In this document: in pieces, positions 34,601 to 42,803 of the stretch
Layout: the number at the start of each line of letters is the position of its first letter
Numbering within the stretch: the first letter of the stretch is position 1
Assembly (NCBI RefSeq): GCF_004801375.1
Contig: NZ_SSNZ01000002.1
Coordinates: 496,001 to 560,000, forward strand
Direction of reading: 5' to 3'
DNA: 64,000 bases
DNA from: Flavobacterium supellecticarium
Lineage (GTDB): Bacteria; Bacteroidota; Bacteroidia; Flavobacteriales; Flavobacteriaceae
Translations under genes and position numbers: made by a program
Notes under the pieces: generated by a model
Told to the model about the DNA's origin: nothing
Database searches by the model: none
The model's input: only the letters and a program-made list of their open reading frames with translations

Positions 34601-36259
34601 ATGAAACGACAGTTAAGACGTTGGGAAATTGGAGGCATTTTGTGTTTTGTACCCCTGTTTATTGCCTGTGAACCGGAATCTTTTACTGAGCCAAAATCAA
34701 AGAATACAACCCGAATTGTATCTAAAACACTTTCGCTGGGTGAATTACAGTATGAATCTGAGGTTATGGAAAAACTGGAAACGCTATTACCGGGTTTTGG
34801 AACTGAAATGCCCTATAACGGGGAGCATGATTTTACGATAAATACCGATGAGGTTATTTATATCGAAAAAGGAAATCAGCATTCCTATACTTTTTCGGTA
34901 ATACGGGAGGAAGTTGTTCCGGGATTAGAAAACCTGATTTTAAATTACGAACAGGACAATTATACGGCCTATTGGATTCGATATGATTTTACAGCAGTAC
35001 AATTAGCCCATCCGGAAAATCTGATGAGTCAGGAAACACGAGTGATCATTACTCCTTTTGATCCGGAATTGTCCTTCATGAGTCGGAAAAGACCGAATCC
35101 GTGTGTGAAATTAGAAAAAGTACCAGTAGCATGGAACGATCAGGGACAGATAACGCACAGTGAATGGATAAAAGTGATCGATCAGGATTGTTTGGATCAG
35201 TTAAATAGCGGTGGACAGACTAGTAGTACAGCTTCAGGTGATGGAGGTTCGAATGGAGGTGTTTCCAACGGCAGTTGGGGCGGATGGATGGGAACCGGGG
35301 TTAATACGGGTGTTTATGATCCACCACCAGCGACAGACAATTCGGGTTATACAGGAGGTAGTTCCGGCGGACATTCCGGTGGTTCCGGGACATCGGTTTT
35401 TACTTTGCCGAATGTTTCGAAAATAACTTTTGCGAATTATATCAAAAAATTAAAAGTATCGTTACGAACAGTCGTCCTGAATCCGTCATGGTGGCACACT
35501 ACTAGCGGGAAAAGAATCGTTAAATACTTACAGCAACACTTTGATACTAAAACCGGATTAATCGATATCAAGGCTTCGGAGTTTGCGACTTGGGCGATTC
35601 GTTATCTGGTATCGCATCCGGAGGTAACCTGGGAACAGTTTGAGAACTGGTTTATGGGAGAGGTTGAAGGGAATGATGGTGAATATGATAGTAATTTTTG
35701 GGATAACCCGGATCTTACATTTCAACAACAACAATTGCCAAGTTTTTATGCTTTTAATGATGCATATCCACGAATAAAAGGAAAGGAACTTGCTCAATTA
35801 ATTGGGGGTGATATTTTAGATTTATATACGAAATACCCTAATAGGGTTAGAGGGTATTGTGCTCTTAAAGTTTCCCGGGCATTAAATTATTCCGGTGTTA
35901 CGATTCCACATATCGTAACAACAAAAGATAACGCAGGAACGGTGTCTGGTGACGATGGGAAATATTATTTTCTAAATGCGAAGGCATTAAATAAATGGAT
36001 GCAAAAAACTTTTGGAATTAGTCCGGATAATCCTTTTCATATACGGATTTCTGGCAGTGAGGGAGGAATAAAAGGTGAAAATTTTCCACAATTAACCGAA
36101 GGGTTAAAAGGGATTTATTCGATGGTAGCGATTGATAATATTCAGGAAACATGGGCAAGTGGCCACACTGATCTTATTAACAATAGTCAATGCGTTTTTG
36201 GCTGCTCCTTTTATATCGAAAAGAGCCAGATAATGCCGGTTCAATACATTGATATATGA
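34601..36259 (+). CDS. Lipoprotein with C-terminal Tae4-type peptidoglycan amidase domain (candidate toxin)
   Basis: A 552-residue protein. Residues 1-23 are a lipoprotein signal (LFIAC, Cys23). Residues ~40-200 form an unrecognised beta-rich domain; 203-265 are a low-complexity Gly/Ser linker; 270-385 are mainly helical. The C-terminal ~165 residues resemble Tae4 amidases: Cys420 in RVRGYCALKVSRALNYSG fits the nucleophile, His522 in ASGHTDLINNS the general base, with a C531/C535 pair behind. Tae4 enzymes cut peptide stems of peptidoglycan and are normally type VI effectors without signal peptides; here the domain is lipid-anchored. The next gene resembles Tai4 immunity proteins. The Tae4 reading is by motif and context and was not searched. 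Confidence 0.75.
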   Translation: MKRQLRRWEIGGILCFVPLFIACEPESFTEPKSKNTTRIVSKTLSLGELQYESEVMEKLETLLPGFGTEMPYNGEHDFTINTDEVIYIEKGNQHSYTFSVIREEVVPGLENLILNYEQDNYTAYWIRYDFTAVQLAHPENLMSQETRVIITPFDPELSFMSRKRPNPCVKLEKVPVAWNDQGQITHSEWIKVIDQDCLDQLNSGGQTSSTASGDGGSNGGVSNGSWGGWMGTGVNTGVYDPPPATDNSGYTGGSSGGHSGGSGTSVFTLPNVSKITFANYIKKLKVSLRTVVLNPSWWHTTSGKRIVKYLQQHFDTKTGLIDIKASEFATWAIRYLVSHPEVTWEQFENWFMGEVEGNDGEYDSNFWDNPDLTFQQQQLPSFYAFNDAYPRIKGKELAQLIGGDILDLYTKYPNRVRGYCALKVSRALNYSGVTIPHIVTTKDNAGTVSGDDGKYYFLNAKALNKWMQKTFGISPDNPFHIRISGSEGGIKGENFPQLTEGLKGIYSMVAIDNIQETWASGHTDLINNSQCVFGCSFYIEKSQIMPVQYIDI

Positions 36260-36280
36260 TTTTAAATTAGGTTATTAAAT

Positions 36281-36757
36281 ATGAGAACAGAAATAGTTAT
36301 TACAGTGTTTTTATCTGTGTTTTTAATTTCCTGTAGCGGAGTTAAAAAAAGATCTTTTAAATATAACCAAAGCTCTAATCCTTGGATATCTACCTATAAA
36401 TTACATGTGTTTTGTACCTGTTTATTGGAGGGCTATAAAATTGATTCTACAAAAGGTTACCAGAGTGATACATTAATCCGGTACATAAAAAGAAGAGATC
36501 CCATAGTTGTATATGATGAATTAAATTTTTTGGCTTTGGAGAGCGCAGATAAATTGGGAATAAAAATAGCATCAGGAATCCCTAAAGTTGCATTACCAGC
36601 TGAGATATATGGAGAAGAGGAAAGTTTTGAACGAAAATTTGTTATGATGAATTGTCTAAACTATTATGATAGCAAAGAATTGGATTCTATAGCTAAATCA
36701 TGGTATAAGGCCTATTTAAAAGGTGTTAGGAAAGATAAGCAAAATGATTCGTATTGA
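36281..36757 (+). CDS. Tai4-like immunity lipoprotein (candidate)
   Basis: A 158-residue protein with a lipoprotein signal (VFLISC, Cys18) and a mainly helical mature part. The C-terminal stretch MMNCLNYYDSKELDSIAKSW resembles the conserved end of Tai4 proteins, which have a Cys followed by a (Y/F)HSKEL-like segment, and cysteines at 45/47 may pair with Cys125. Tai4 proteins sit in the periplasm and block Tae4 amidases. Its position 21 bases after the amidase gene fits a toxin-immunity pair. It would be held at the membrane, protecting the producer's own wall. Supported by motif and context only. Confidence 0.68.
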   Translation: MRTEIVITVFLSVFLISCSGVKKRSFKYNQSSNPWISTYKLHVFCTCLLEGYKIDSTKGYQSDTLIRYIKRRDPIVVYDELNFLALESADKLGIKIASGIPKVALPAEIYGEEESFERKFVMMNCLNYYDSKELDSIAKSWYKAYLKGVRKDKQNDSY

Positions 36758-37587
36758 TGAAAAAGAAAATTTTATTAGCTGTTTTTCTACTGTTTGCCGT
36801 TGTTTTATATAGTCAGGAGGCTTTCAATCGTAGGTATAATGGACTTCGGAAAGATTTAAAAATTAAAGATGATACTGCAGTAATTTTAGAATTTGAAAAA
36901 ACAAAATACCTTGTATTTCAAAAAGGCAATGTCTATAAATATATCCTTTCTGTAGATAATGATATTCTATATAAAGAAAAACTGGAAAAAGAAGCAGCAA
37001 TCAATAGCTATACCATTTTAGATACACTCTTTGGGATAAATCCTAAACAATTAAAAGAAAACATTAAAATGCAGATGCATGATGCCATTAGCTACAAATT
37101 AAAACTATATACAAAAGAAAAGGAAATAAATTATAGTTATAAAGCTACTGATATATTTGATGAAGAAAGATTACCAGATTATAAAAAACAAATGGCATAT
37201 TTGAAAGTAGTTGAATTTTTAAGAAATATATTTTATGATGAAAGGTATAAAAGAGTTCAAGAAGCAGACACCCTTTATATTGTTTGGGATGATGCCATAT
37301 ATGAAATAGACGATAAATATCAGGCCTGTTTTTCAAAAAAGAGTCGGGTGCCATACTTGCTTTTTATACCTACGAATGCACATCCGCAATGGACGTCAAA
37401 ATCATTTCTTCAAAAAAATAAGCAAAGTGTTGTTGATATGACTTTTTTTCAACGATACGGTTATTTTGCCAGTACAAAAGCATTAAGAAATAAAAAACTA
37501 TTCATAATAGATCCGGAAGAAATTCTTGGGAATAAACTAAAATCAAGTAGTGTTCGCTTTGTTCCACTATATACCAAGGATTGGTAA
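36757..37587 (+). CDS. Secreted hypothetical protein, 276 residues, third gene of the toxin cluster
   Basis: MKKKILLAVFLLFAVVLYSQ is a signal peptide with a likely cut after YS or SQ. The mature part is rich in Lys, Tyr and Asp and has no motif that I recognise. The start at 36757 shares a base with the immunity-like gene's stop (TGATG), so the genes are coupled; the TTG three bases earlier is less likely. The gene is very AT-rich: two 60-base lines I counted (36901, 37021) have 25% and 28% GC, against 42% at 33001. It may be an extra immunity or helper protein, or an unrelated cargo gene. Confidence 0.65.
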   Translation: MKKKILLAVFLLFAVVLYSQEAFNRRYNGLRKDLKIKDDTAVILEFEKTKYLVFQKGNVYKYILSVDNDILYKEKLEKEAAINSYTILDTLFGINPKQLKENIKMQMHDAISYKLKLYTKEKEINYSYKATDIFDEERLPDYKKQMAYLKVVEFLRNIFYDERYKRVQEADTLYIVWDDAIYEIDDKYQACFSKKSRVPYLLFIPTNAHPQWTSKSFLQKNKQSVVDMTFFQRYGYFASTKALRNKKLFIIDPEEILGNKLKSSSVRFVPLYTKDW

Positions 37588-37726
37588 AATTTTGAGGAAA
37601 TAAAATATTTTATTTCAGTACAAATTAATAATAGCCTAATAGGCAATATCCTCAATTCCGATATCCTGTTTTCTGATTACGAGTATACTGAAAATACCAT
37701 GAAATATGTAGAAAAGAAAATCTTTC

Positions 37727-38224
37727 TTACCGCTGTGCCCTTTTGTTTTCCGGGATATTAATAATTCCCGAACCATCCACCAAAGATTGTTTTCCGTTTT
37801 GTGTAACCCGCATGACCACAACAAACTCCTTCCAGCTATCGGAAGATACGGTGACAAAACCGGAAAGTGAGTCGATTGCCGTTATCGTATAGTTGTTGTC
37901 CGGATAATCCTGTCCGTCAAAAACAGGATCAAACCCAAGACCTAATTCCGGATCAGTTTTCCATGCTTCTTCGATGATACGGGTATAGTTTTCTTTAAAA
38001 CCGGATGTTAGCAGTTGGTTATGTTGTATCCAGGAAAGTGTAGTTTTCGGATCGGTAGAATGATCAAGAAAATGGGCATAATCCGATATAAATTGTATAG
38101 CCACCTTGTAATCAACGGTAGTTTTTGAGGCTTCGGCAGTGTTGTTTTCAGTGGTATCGGTATCTTTTTTGGATTGACAGGAGAACAGACTGATCATCAG
38201 AAGTAGAATGATACTATTTTTCAT
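37727..38224 (-). CDS. Lipoprotein, DUF3828-like
   Basis: A 165-residue protein with the lipobox LFSC (Cys16 in MKNSIILLLMISLFSCQSK). The mature part has DPVFDGQDYPDNN and a following beta-rich part (SGFVTVSSDSWKEFVVVMRV) similar to DUF3828 proteins, a family of unknown function. It is convergent with the toxin cluster, with about 140 bases between. It could be an orphan immunity or an unrelated envelope protein. Confidence 0.6.
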   Translation of the reverse strand: MKNSIILLLMISLFSCQSKKDTDTTENNTAEASKTTVDYKVAIQFISDYAHFLDHSTDPKTTLSWIQHNQLLTSGFKENYTRIIEEAWKTDPELGLGFDPVFDGQDYPDNNYTITAIDSLSGFVTVSSDSWKEFVVVMRVTQNGKQSLVDGSGIINIPENKRAQR

Positions 38225-38253
38225 TTTAAAAGTATTTATATATTGGTAAAGTT

Positions 38254-38853
38254 TTATTGAGGCATGAATTCATAGGTACCTTCGGTAAAGAATAGTTTAA
38301 AATGAGGTAATGTAGTGCCTTCGACAAAAATTTCGTTTAGCTTCCCTCTAAGACTAATGTATTTCCCTTCCAGTTCTGCTTCCGATTCGGAAATACCGTT
38401 TTTGATCGTCACATATTCAAAAGAAAAAATCTGAGTTCCGGCATTATTGTTTACACCGGAAAAAAAGGTGTCTTTTCGATCTTTATCCAAATGGACACAG
38501 TTGATATAACAATTACTGTTAAAAAGTAGGACACGCATGATCATCTCCTTTCCTTTTAAAGGTTTTATCTTTTCAAGAGCCTTTTCTTTCGATAGCTTTT
38601 TTTCATTTAATAAACCGGCTACAGAATAGATATACATATAACGAAGGCCTTTTGCTTCCAGATCGAGATTCGGTTTGGGATCTGCATATCGTAGCAAATC
38701 GGAACTTAACTTTTCGGTAATTTCCCAATCTTCTTTATCCATATTGGCTAATAAAGTATTGAAATTGGCTTCAAAGTTTTCCGTAGTTATAGTTTGGGAA
38801 TAACCGGATAAGGAATAAATATACAGGAGTAGTATCAGACAAAATCGTTTCAT
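38254..38853 (-). CDS. Secreted hypothetical protein, 199 residues
   Basis: MKRFCLILLLYIYSLSGYSQT is a signal peptide probably cut after YSQ. Residues ~25-100 are helical (NFNTLLANMDKEDWEITEKL), the rest beta-prone, ending in FKLFFTEGTYEFMPQ. I do not recognise a family. It lies 29 bases before the DUF3828-like gene on the same strand, so the two are probably cotranscribed. Confidence 0.62.
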   Translation of the reverse strand: MKRFCLILLLYIYSLSGYSQTITTENFEANFNTLLANMDKEDWEITEKLSSDLLRYADPKPNLDLEAKGLRYMYIYSVAGLLNEKKLSKEKALEKIKPLKGKEMIMRVLLFNSNCYINCVHLDKDRKDTFFSGVNNNAGTQIFSFEYVTIKNGISESEAELEGKYISLRGKLNEIFVEGTTLPHFKLFFTEGTYEFMPQ

Positions 38854-38944
38854 TATAACGCACTTGGATTATTGAAAGATATAAAAAAGACAAGCAGTAA
38901 AAACGACAGTAAACAGAAAAGCAACGGATTCCGCTGCTTTTCGA

Positions 38945-39664
38945 TTATTTCTTTTTAAGTGTTTCGGTTTTTTTAGCCGTTTTATAAATCGGAATAAAAT
39001 AGGAAACGGAATAATTAAATCCGGCACCAAAATTTCCGTCGTACGTTCGGTTAAAACCCGGAATATATAAGTTGTCAAAACCTTCCGGTTTCTGATTTGA
39101 GACCAGATAATTCAGGCGAACACTAAAACCAAGAAACAGATTGCGGAAAATTTCGGCTTTTACTCCGGCCACAAATTCTACCCAATGCGCGGTCAAACCG
39201 TCAAATTTCTGATTGGGTTCCAGCGTGTTTTCTCCAAAATAAGGATTGGTATTGTAAATGGAATAAGAATTTAATTGCTGACTAAAGGTACTCACGCTAT
39301 AGCGCATCCCGGCATAAATCATGTTTTCCATATCCAGCCAGTTGTCGTACGCATTAAAATCGAGACCGACTTTAAAATAACTTCCTTTAGTAGTATAACT
39401 CAATTGCGCTTCGTTATCGGTAAGGTCTTCATTTCCGATTTCACCGGCGATAAAAATCTTTTTTGAAAGACGGTAATCCGCAACAAGCTCCAGTCCGCGG
39501 TAATCCTTTTCATAAAAAGAACGCGCTAAACGACTCAGATCGGCACCTACACGAATACCATAACGCTCCGTCTTTTTAGGAATGGAATCCTGAGCAACCG
39601 ACGTCAGTGATAACCCTAAAAGGACAATACTAAAAATAGATTTTAAGGTGTGTCTCATTCTCAT
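38945..39664 (-). CDS. DUF6048-like outer-membrane protein
   Basis: A 239-residue protein with a signal peptide (MRMRHTLKSIFSIVLLGLSL to SVAQD) and an alternating pattern of aromatic/polar residues (YGIRVGADLSRLARSF, FLGFSVRLNYLVS, NYSVSYFIPIYK) expected for a beta-barrel of eight to ten strands. It resembles DUF6048 proteins that sit beside a DUF6452 lipoprotein and rlmD in this group. Its start overlaps the end of the DUF6452-like gene by 35 bases. Function unknown. Confidence 0.75.
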   Translation of the reverse strand: MRMRHTLKSIFSIVLLGLSLTSVAQDSIPKKTERYGIRVGADLSRLARSFYEKDYRGLELVADYRLSKKIFIAGEIGNEDLTDNEAQLSYTTKGSYFKVGLDFNAYDNWLDMENMIYAGMRYSVSTFSQQLNSYSIYNTNPYFGENTLEPNQKFDGLTAHWVEFVAGVKAEIFRNLFLGFSVRLNYLVSNQKPEGFDNLYIPGFNRTYDGNFGAGFNYSVSYFIPIYKTAKKTETLKKK

Positions 39665-40166
39665 TTTGAATATTGGATTGTTGGGTTATTTTTGAGCCAA
39701 TCCATGGATTGGTATCATTTGTTGATAGCACGGGATTGTCGGCATTCAATTGGAAAACCGTTTTATAGCCACAGGCTCTGGAAACATAGATATCGGTTCT
39801 GGCATAGGAAAAACTAAGCGTATCTTCGTTCACCAGAGATGGATTGGTACTATTGGCGTTTAAAATAAGGCGATAGGTCGTATTATCCTCCGTGGTACGC
39901 AACGGTAATTTTATTTTATTTCCATTGGTCAGGTAACGGGAGTCGTCCTGCGCGGCAGCATTAAAAACAATACCTTCCGTCATTCCCAAAGCAATTACCT
40001 TAAGATTGGTTACATTTTTTAAAACAGTAGGATCATTAACATCATAAAACTCGACCACCACACTTGGCGTTGTAGGCGTACCGTCGGGGCAAATATCGTC
40101 TTTCTCACAACTCCAAAACGAATTAGCGAGTATAAGAGCGATAGCAAAAGTTTTTAGTTTTTTCAT
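39630..40166 (-). CDS. DUF6452-like lipoprotein
   Basis: Starting at MKKLKTFAIALILANSFWSC gives a 178-residue lipoprotein with Cys20. The following EKDD is acidic with Lys, like the surface-export signal known for Bacteroidota lipoproteins, so it may be on the cell surface. The mature part is beta-rich (VVVEFYDVNDPTVLKNVTNL, IKLPLRTTEDNTTYRLIL). The longer frame from 40244 reaches back into rlmD and is unlikely. Overlaps the DUF6048-like gene and follows rlmD by seven bases. Confidence 0.78.
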   Translation of the reverse strand: MKKLKTFAIALILANSFWSCEKDDICPDGTPTTPSVVVEFYDVNDPTVLKNVTNLKVIALGMTEGIVFNAAAQDDSRYLTNGNKIKLPLRTTEDNTTYRLILNANSTNPSLVNEDTLSFSYARTDIYVSRACGYKTVFQLNADNPVLSTNDTNPWIGSKITQQSNIQNENETHLKIYF

Positions 40167-40173
40167 TGATCGA

Positions 40174-41586
40174 TTATCGTTTTTCCAAAAGTACAACATT
40201 TTCCACATGATGCGTTTGTGGGAACATATCCACCGGGCGTACACGGGTCACTTTATACATTTCGTCCATCAGAGCCAGGTCGCGTGCCTGTGTTGCCGAA
40301 TTACAGCTTACATAAACAACACGTTCCGGGGCAATTTTCAAAATTTGTTCCACTACATCTTTATGCATACCGTCGCGTGGTGGATCGGTAATGATAACAT
40401 CCGGTTTACCATGCGTTGCGATAAAAGCCTCGTTAAAGACAACTTTCATATCTCCGACAAAAAAGTCACAGTTTGAAATATCATTGCGTTTTGCATTTTC
40501 TTTCGCATCGGCTATGGCTTCGGGAACGGCTTCCACGCCAATAACCTTACGGGCTTTTTTAGACACAAACTGGGCAATTGTACCCGTTCCGGTATATAAA
40601 TCATATACCAGCTCATTTCCGGTTAGCCCGGCAAAGTCACGTGTAATTTTATAAAGTTCATATGCCTGATCGGAATTGGTTTGGTAAAACGATTTCGCAT
40701 TGATGCTAAAACGCAATCCTTCCATTTCTTCCAGGATATAGTCTCTACCTTTATATAGTTTAATATCCTGATCGTATAGTGTGTCGTTGGCTTTACTATT
40801 AATGACATATTGCAGCGAAGTGATTTCGGGAAAACGTTCGGCCAGGAAGTTTAATAATAATTCGCGTTGTTCAGGGTTTTCTTCGAAAAACTGTACCAAT
40901 ACCATGATCTCCCCAGTTGATGCCGTACGGATCATAAGGGTACGTAATAAACCTTCGTGATTTCTCGGGTTAAAAAATGGCAGATTGTGTTCGTTGGCAA
41001 AACGACGGATCGCATTACGAATCGCATTTGACGGATCTTCCTGTAAATGACATTTAGAAATGTCCAGAATTTTATCCCACATTCGCGGAATATGGAATCC
41101 TAATGCATTCTGATTGCTGTAATCTTCTTCACTCTGGATTTCTTTTTCGGTTAACCAACGGGAATTCGAAAACGAAAACTCCATTTTATTGCGGTAAAAA
41201 AACTGCTTTTCCGATCCGAGTATCGGCTCAAATTCCGGTAATTCGATTTTTCCGATTCTTTTCAGATTGTTATAGACCTCCTGGTTTTTGTAAAACAACT
41301 GACGATCATAGTTCATATTTTGCCATTTACATCCACCGCAAGCACCAAAATGATCGCAAACCGGATCAACCCGATGTTCTGAAAACTCGTGAAAATGGAC
41401 AGCTTTCCCTTCGTAATACGATTTACGTTTCTTAAAGGTTTGTACATCAACCACGTCACCCGGTACTACATTCGGAATAAAGATTACTTTTCCATCGGGT
41501 GCTTTGGCAACCGAAACACCTTTAGCGCCTGCATCCAGGACTTTTACTGTATCAAAAACGATTTTATCTGTTCTTTTTCTTCCCAT
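40174..41586 (-). CDS. rlmD: 23S rRNA (uracil1939-C5)-methyltransferase RlmD
   Basis: A 470-residue RNA m5U methyltransferase. A TRAM domain occupies about residues 10-65; the iron-sulfur cysteines are C77, C83 and C86 (VCDHFGACGGCKWQ) with a fourth at SKCHLQ; the SAM site is YDLYTGTGTIAQF; the NPPR-like TDPPRDGMH and the catalytic Cys in VYVSCNSATQARD complete it. Several m5U enzymes are alike, so RlmD is the best but not the only possible name. It heads an operon with the DUF6452- and DUF6048-like genes. Confidence 0.92.
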   Translation of the reverse strand: MGRKRTDKIVFDTVKVLDAGAKGVSVAKAPDGKVIFIPNVVPGDVVDVQTFKKRKSYYEGKAVHFHEFSEHRVDPVCDHFGACGGCKWQNMNYDRQLFYKNQEVYNNLKRIGKIELPEFEPILGSEKQFFYRNKMEFSFSNSRWLTEKEIQSEEDYSNQNALGFHIPRMWDKILDISKCHLQEDPSNAIRNAIRRFANEHNLPFFNPRNHEGLLRTLMIRTASTGEIMVLVQFFEENPEQRELLLNFLAERFPEITSLQYVINSKANDTLYDQDIKLYKGRDYILEEMEGLRFSINAKSFYQTNSDQAYELYKITRDFAGLTGNELVYDLYTGTGTIAQFVSKKARKVIGVEAVPEAIADAKENAKRNDISNCDFFVGDMKVVFNEAFIATHGKPDVIITDPPRDGMHKDVVEQILKIAPERVVYVSCNSATQARDLALMDEMYKVTRVRPVDMFPQTHHVENVVLLEKR

Positions 41587-41671
41587 GGGGCAAAAATAAG
41601 GATTGTTAGGATTGTAAAGTGCTAAAACCTACTTTTTTTATTTATGGGACAATTTGTAATGTTTGATTTTT

Positions 41672-41679
41672 TATATTTG
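41672..41679 (+). promoter_or_regulatory. Candidate -7 box for the histidine kinase gene
   Basis: TATATTTG matches TAnnTTTG about 32 bases before the start codon; a TTTG lies upstream but with only 15 bases between, shorter than usual. Confidence 0.4.
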
Positions 41680-41711
41680 AGACAATCAATGTCATAATTA
41701 TTCACTGCCCT

Positions 41712-42803
41712 ATGAAATTATACACCTGGTTGTCTAATATTCCATTTTTAAGAAAAAGTTATGTACTTAAATTCCTGTTTGTAGCTTTTTTAGGGATTCA
41801 TATCCCATTAATAGGTATTGTTATATATATTCTTTTTCATCCCAATATCATTTCGCCGGGAGTATTGTTTACGATAACGCTCATTTTAACGCTGGTGGCA
41901 ACCGGAATCACACTTTGGATTTTACGAAAACTGGTACAACCCATGGAAATAGCTTCGGAAGCATTGGTGCGCTATGGCGAGAGAGGAATAATACCATCGC
42001 TGCCAACTCGTTATACCGATGAAGTAGGAATATTGCTGACCAACCTGCAAATGCGGATCAATGAAAATGAAGACCTCCTAAGTGAAAAAAAAGATCTGAC
42101 ATCATTATTATCCCACGACTTAAAAAACTACGCTTCTACACCTCAGTTTTTAGCCCGGTTTATATTGGAAGAAGAACCATCGGATAAAATAAAAAATTAT
42201 GCGGAACTGATTCTGGAATCGACAACACATCAATTGGGGTTTTTAGAAAGCTTTGTTGCATTATTGCGGCAAGAAGAAGCCTTTTCGCGTACCGCAACCG
42301 AAAATCAGGAATACCGGCTGGATGAAATTATCGGACTGATCGAAAAAGTATCCGATCAGAAACTGAGCAATAAAAAACTGACTTTTCGAGTGGTAAAAGA
42401 AGTCGATAAGATTGATGTAGTGATGAAGGAAGAATATTTGCAACGTGTATTGATGAATCTGATAGATAATGCCATCAAATTTTCCTATACCGGTTCGGAA
42501 ATTCTCCTATATATAATGGAAGAAAATGATAGTGTTGTTTTTGTTGTAACCGACAAAGGGATAGGATTTGAAAACAGCCGGAAAGATGAGTTGTTTGAAA
42601 AGTTCAGTAAACTTTCCCGCCCGGGAACCAATAAAGAACCGTCAACCGGAATAGGATTGTATCTTTGCCGGAAAATAGTGGAACGCAGCAGTGGCAGTAT
42701 TTATGCCGAAAGCGAAGGAACGGACATGGGGTCCAAATTCACGGTAATCTTAAAAAAACGCAACCATCATGCACACACACCTCATCCTGTTAAGAGGGAT
42801 TAA
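41712..42803 (+). CDS. Sensor histidine kinase with minimal sensor
   Basis: A 363-residue kinase. Two membrane helices (about residues 20-42 and 48-74) are separated by only a few residues, so sensing would be in or near the membrane. A HAMP-like segment runs to ~120, then the phosphoaccepting H135 in SLLSHDLKNYASTP, N-box LMNLIDNAIKFSY, G1 DKGIGFE, F-box FEKFSK and G2 STGIGLYLCRKIVE. No response regulator gene is adjacent. The 3' end overlaps the next gene by 35 bases. Confidence 0.93.
   Translation: MKLYTWLSNIPFLRKSYVLKFLFVAFLGIHIPLIGIVIYILFHPNIISPGVLFTITLILTLVATGITLWILRKLVQPMEIASEALVRYGERGIIPSLPTRYTDEVGILLTNLQMRINENEDLLSEKKDLTSLLSHDLKNYASTPQFLARFILEEEPSDKIKNYAELILESTTHQLGFLESFVALLRQEEAFSRTATENQEYRLDEIIGLIEKVSDQKLSNKKLTFRVVKEVDKIDVVMKEEYLQRVLMNLIDNAIKFSYTGSEILLYIMEENDSVVFVVTDKGIGFENSRKDELFEKFSKLSRPGTNKEPSTGIGLYLCRKIVERSSGSIYAESEGTDMGSKFTVILKKRNHHAHTPHPVKRD

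Noticed and set aside
34601..37587. Type VI secretion locus
   Set aside because: Although the amidase and immunity-like proteins resemble Tae4/Tai4, no type VI structural genes are present and the amidase has a lipoprotein signal.
38869..39078. Minus-strand frame of 69 codons ending in a hydrophobic stretch
   Set aside because: It lies over the 3' end of the DUF6048-like gene in another frame and has no supporting signal.
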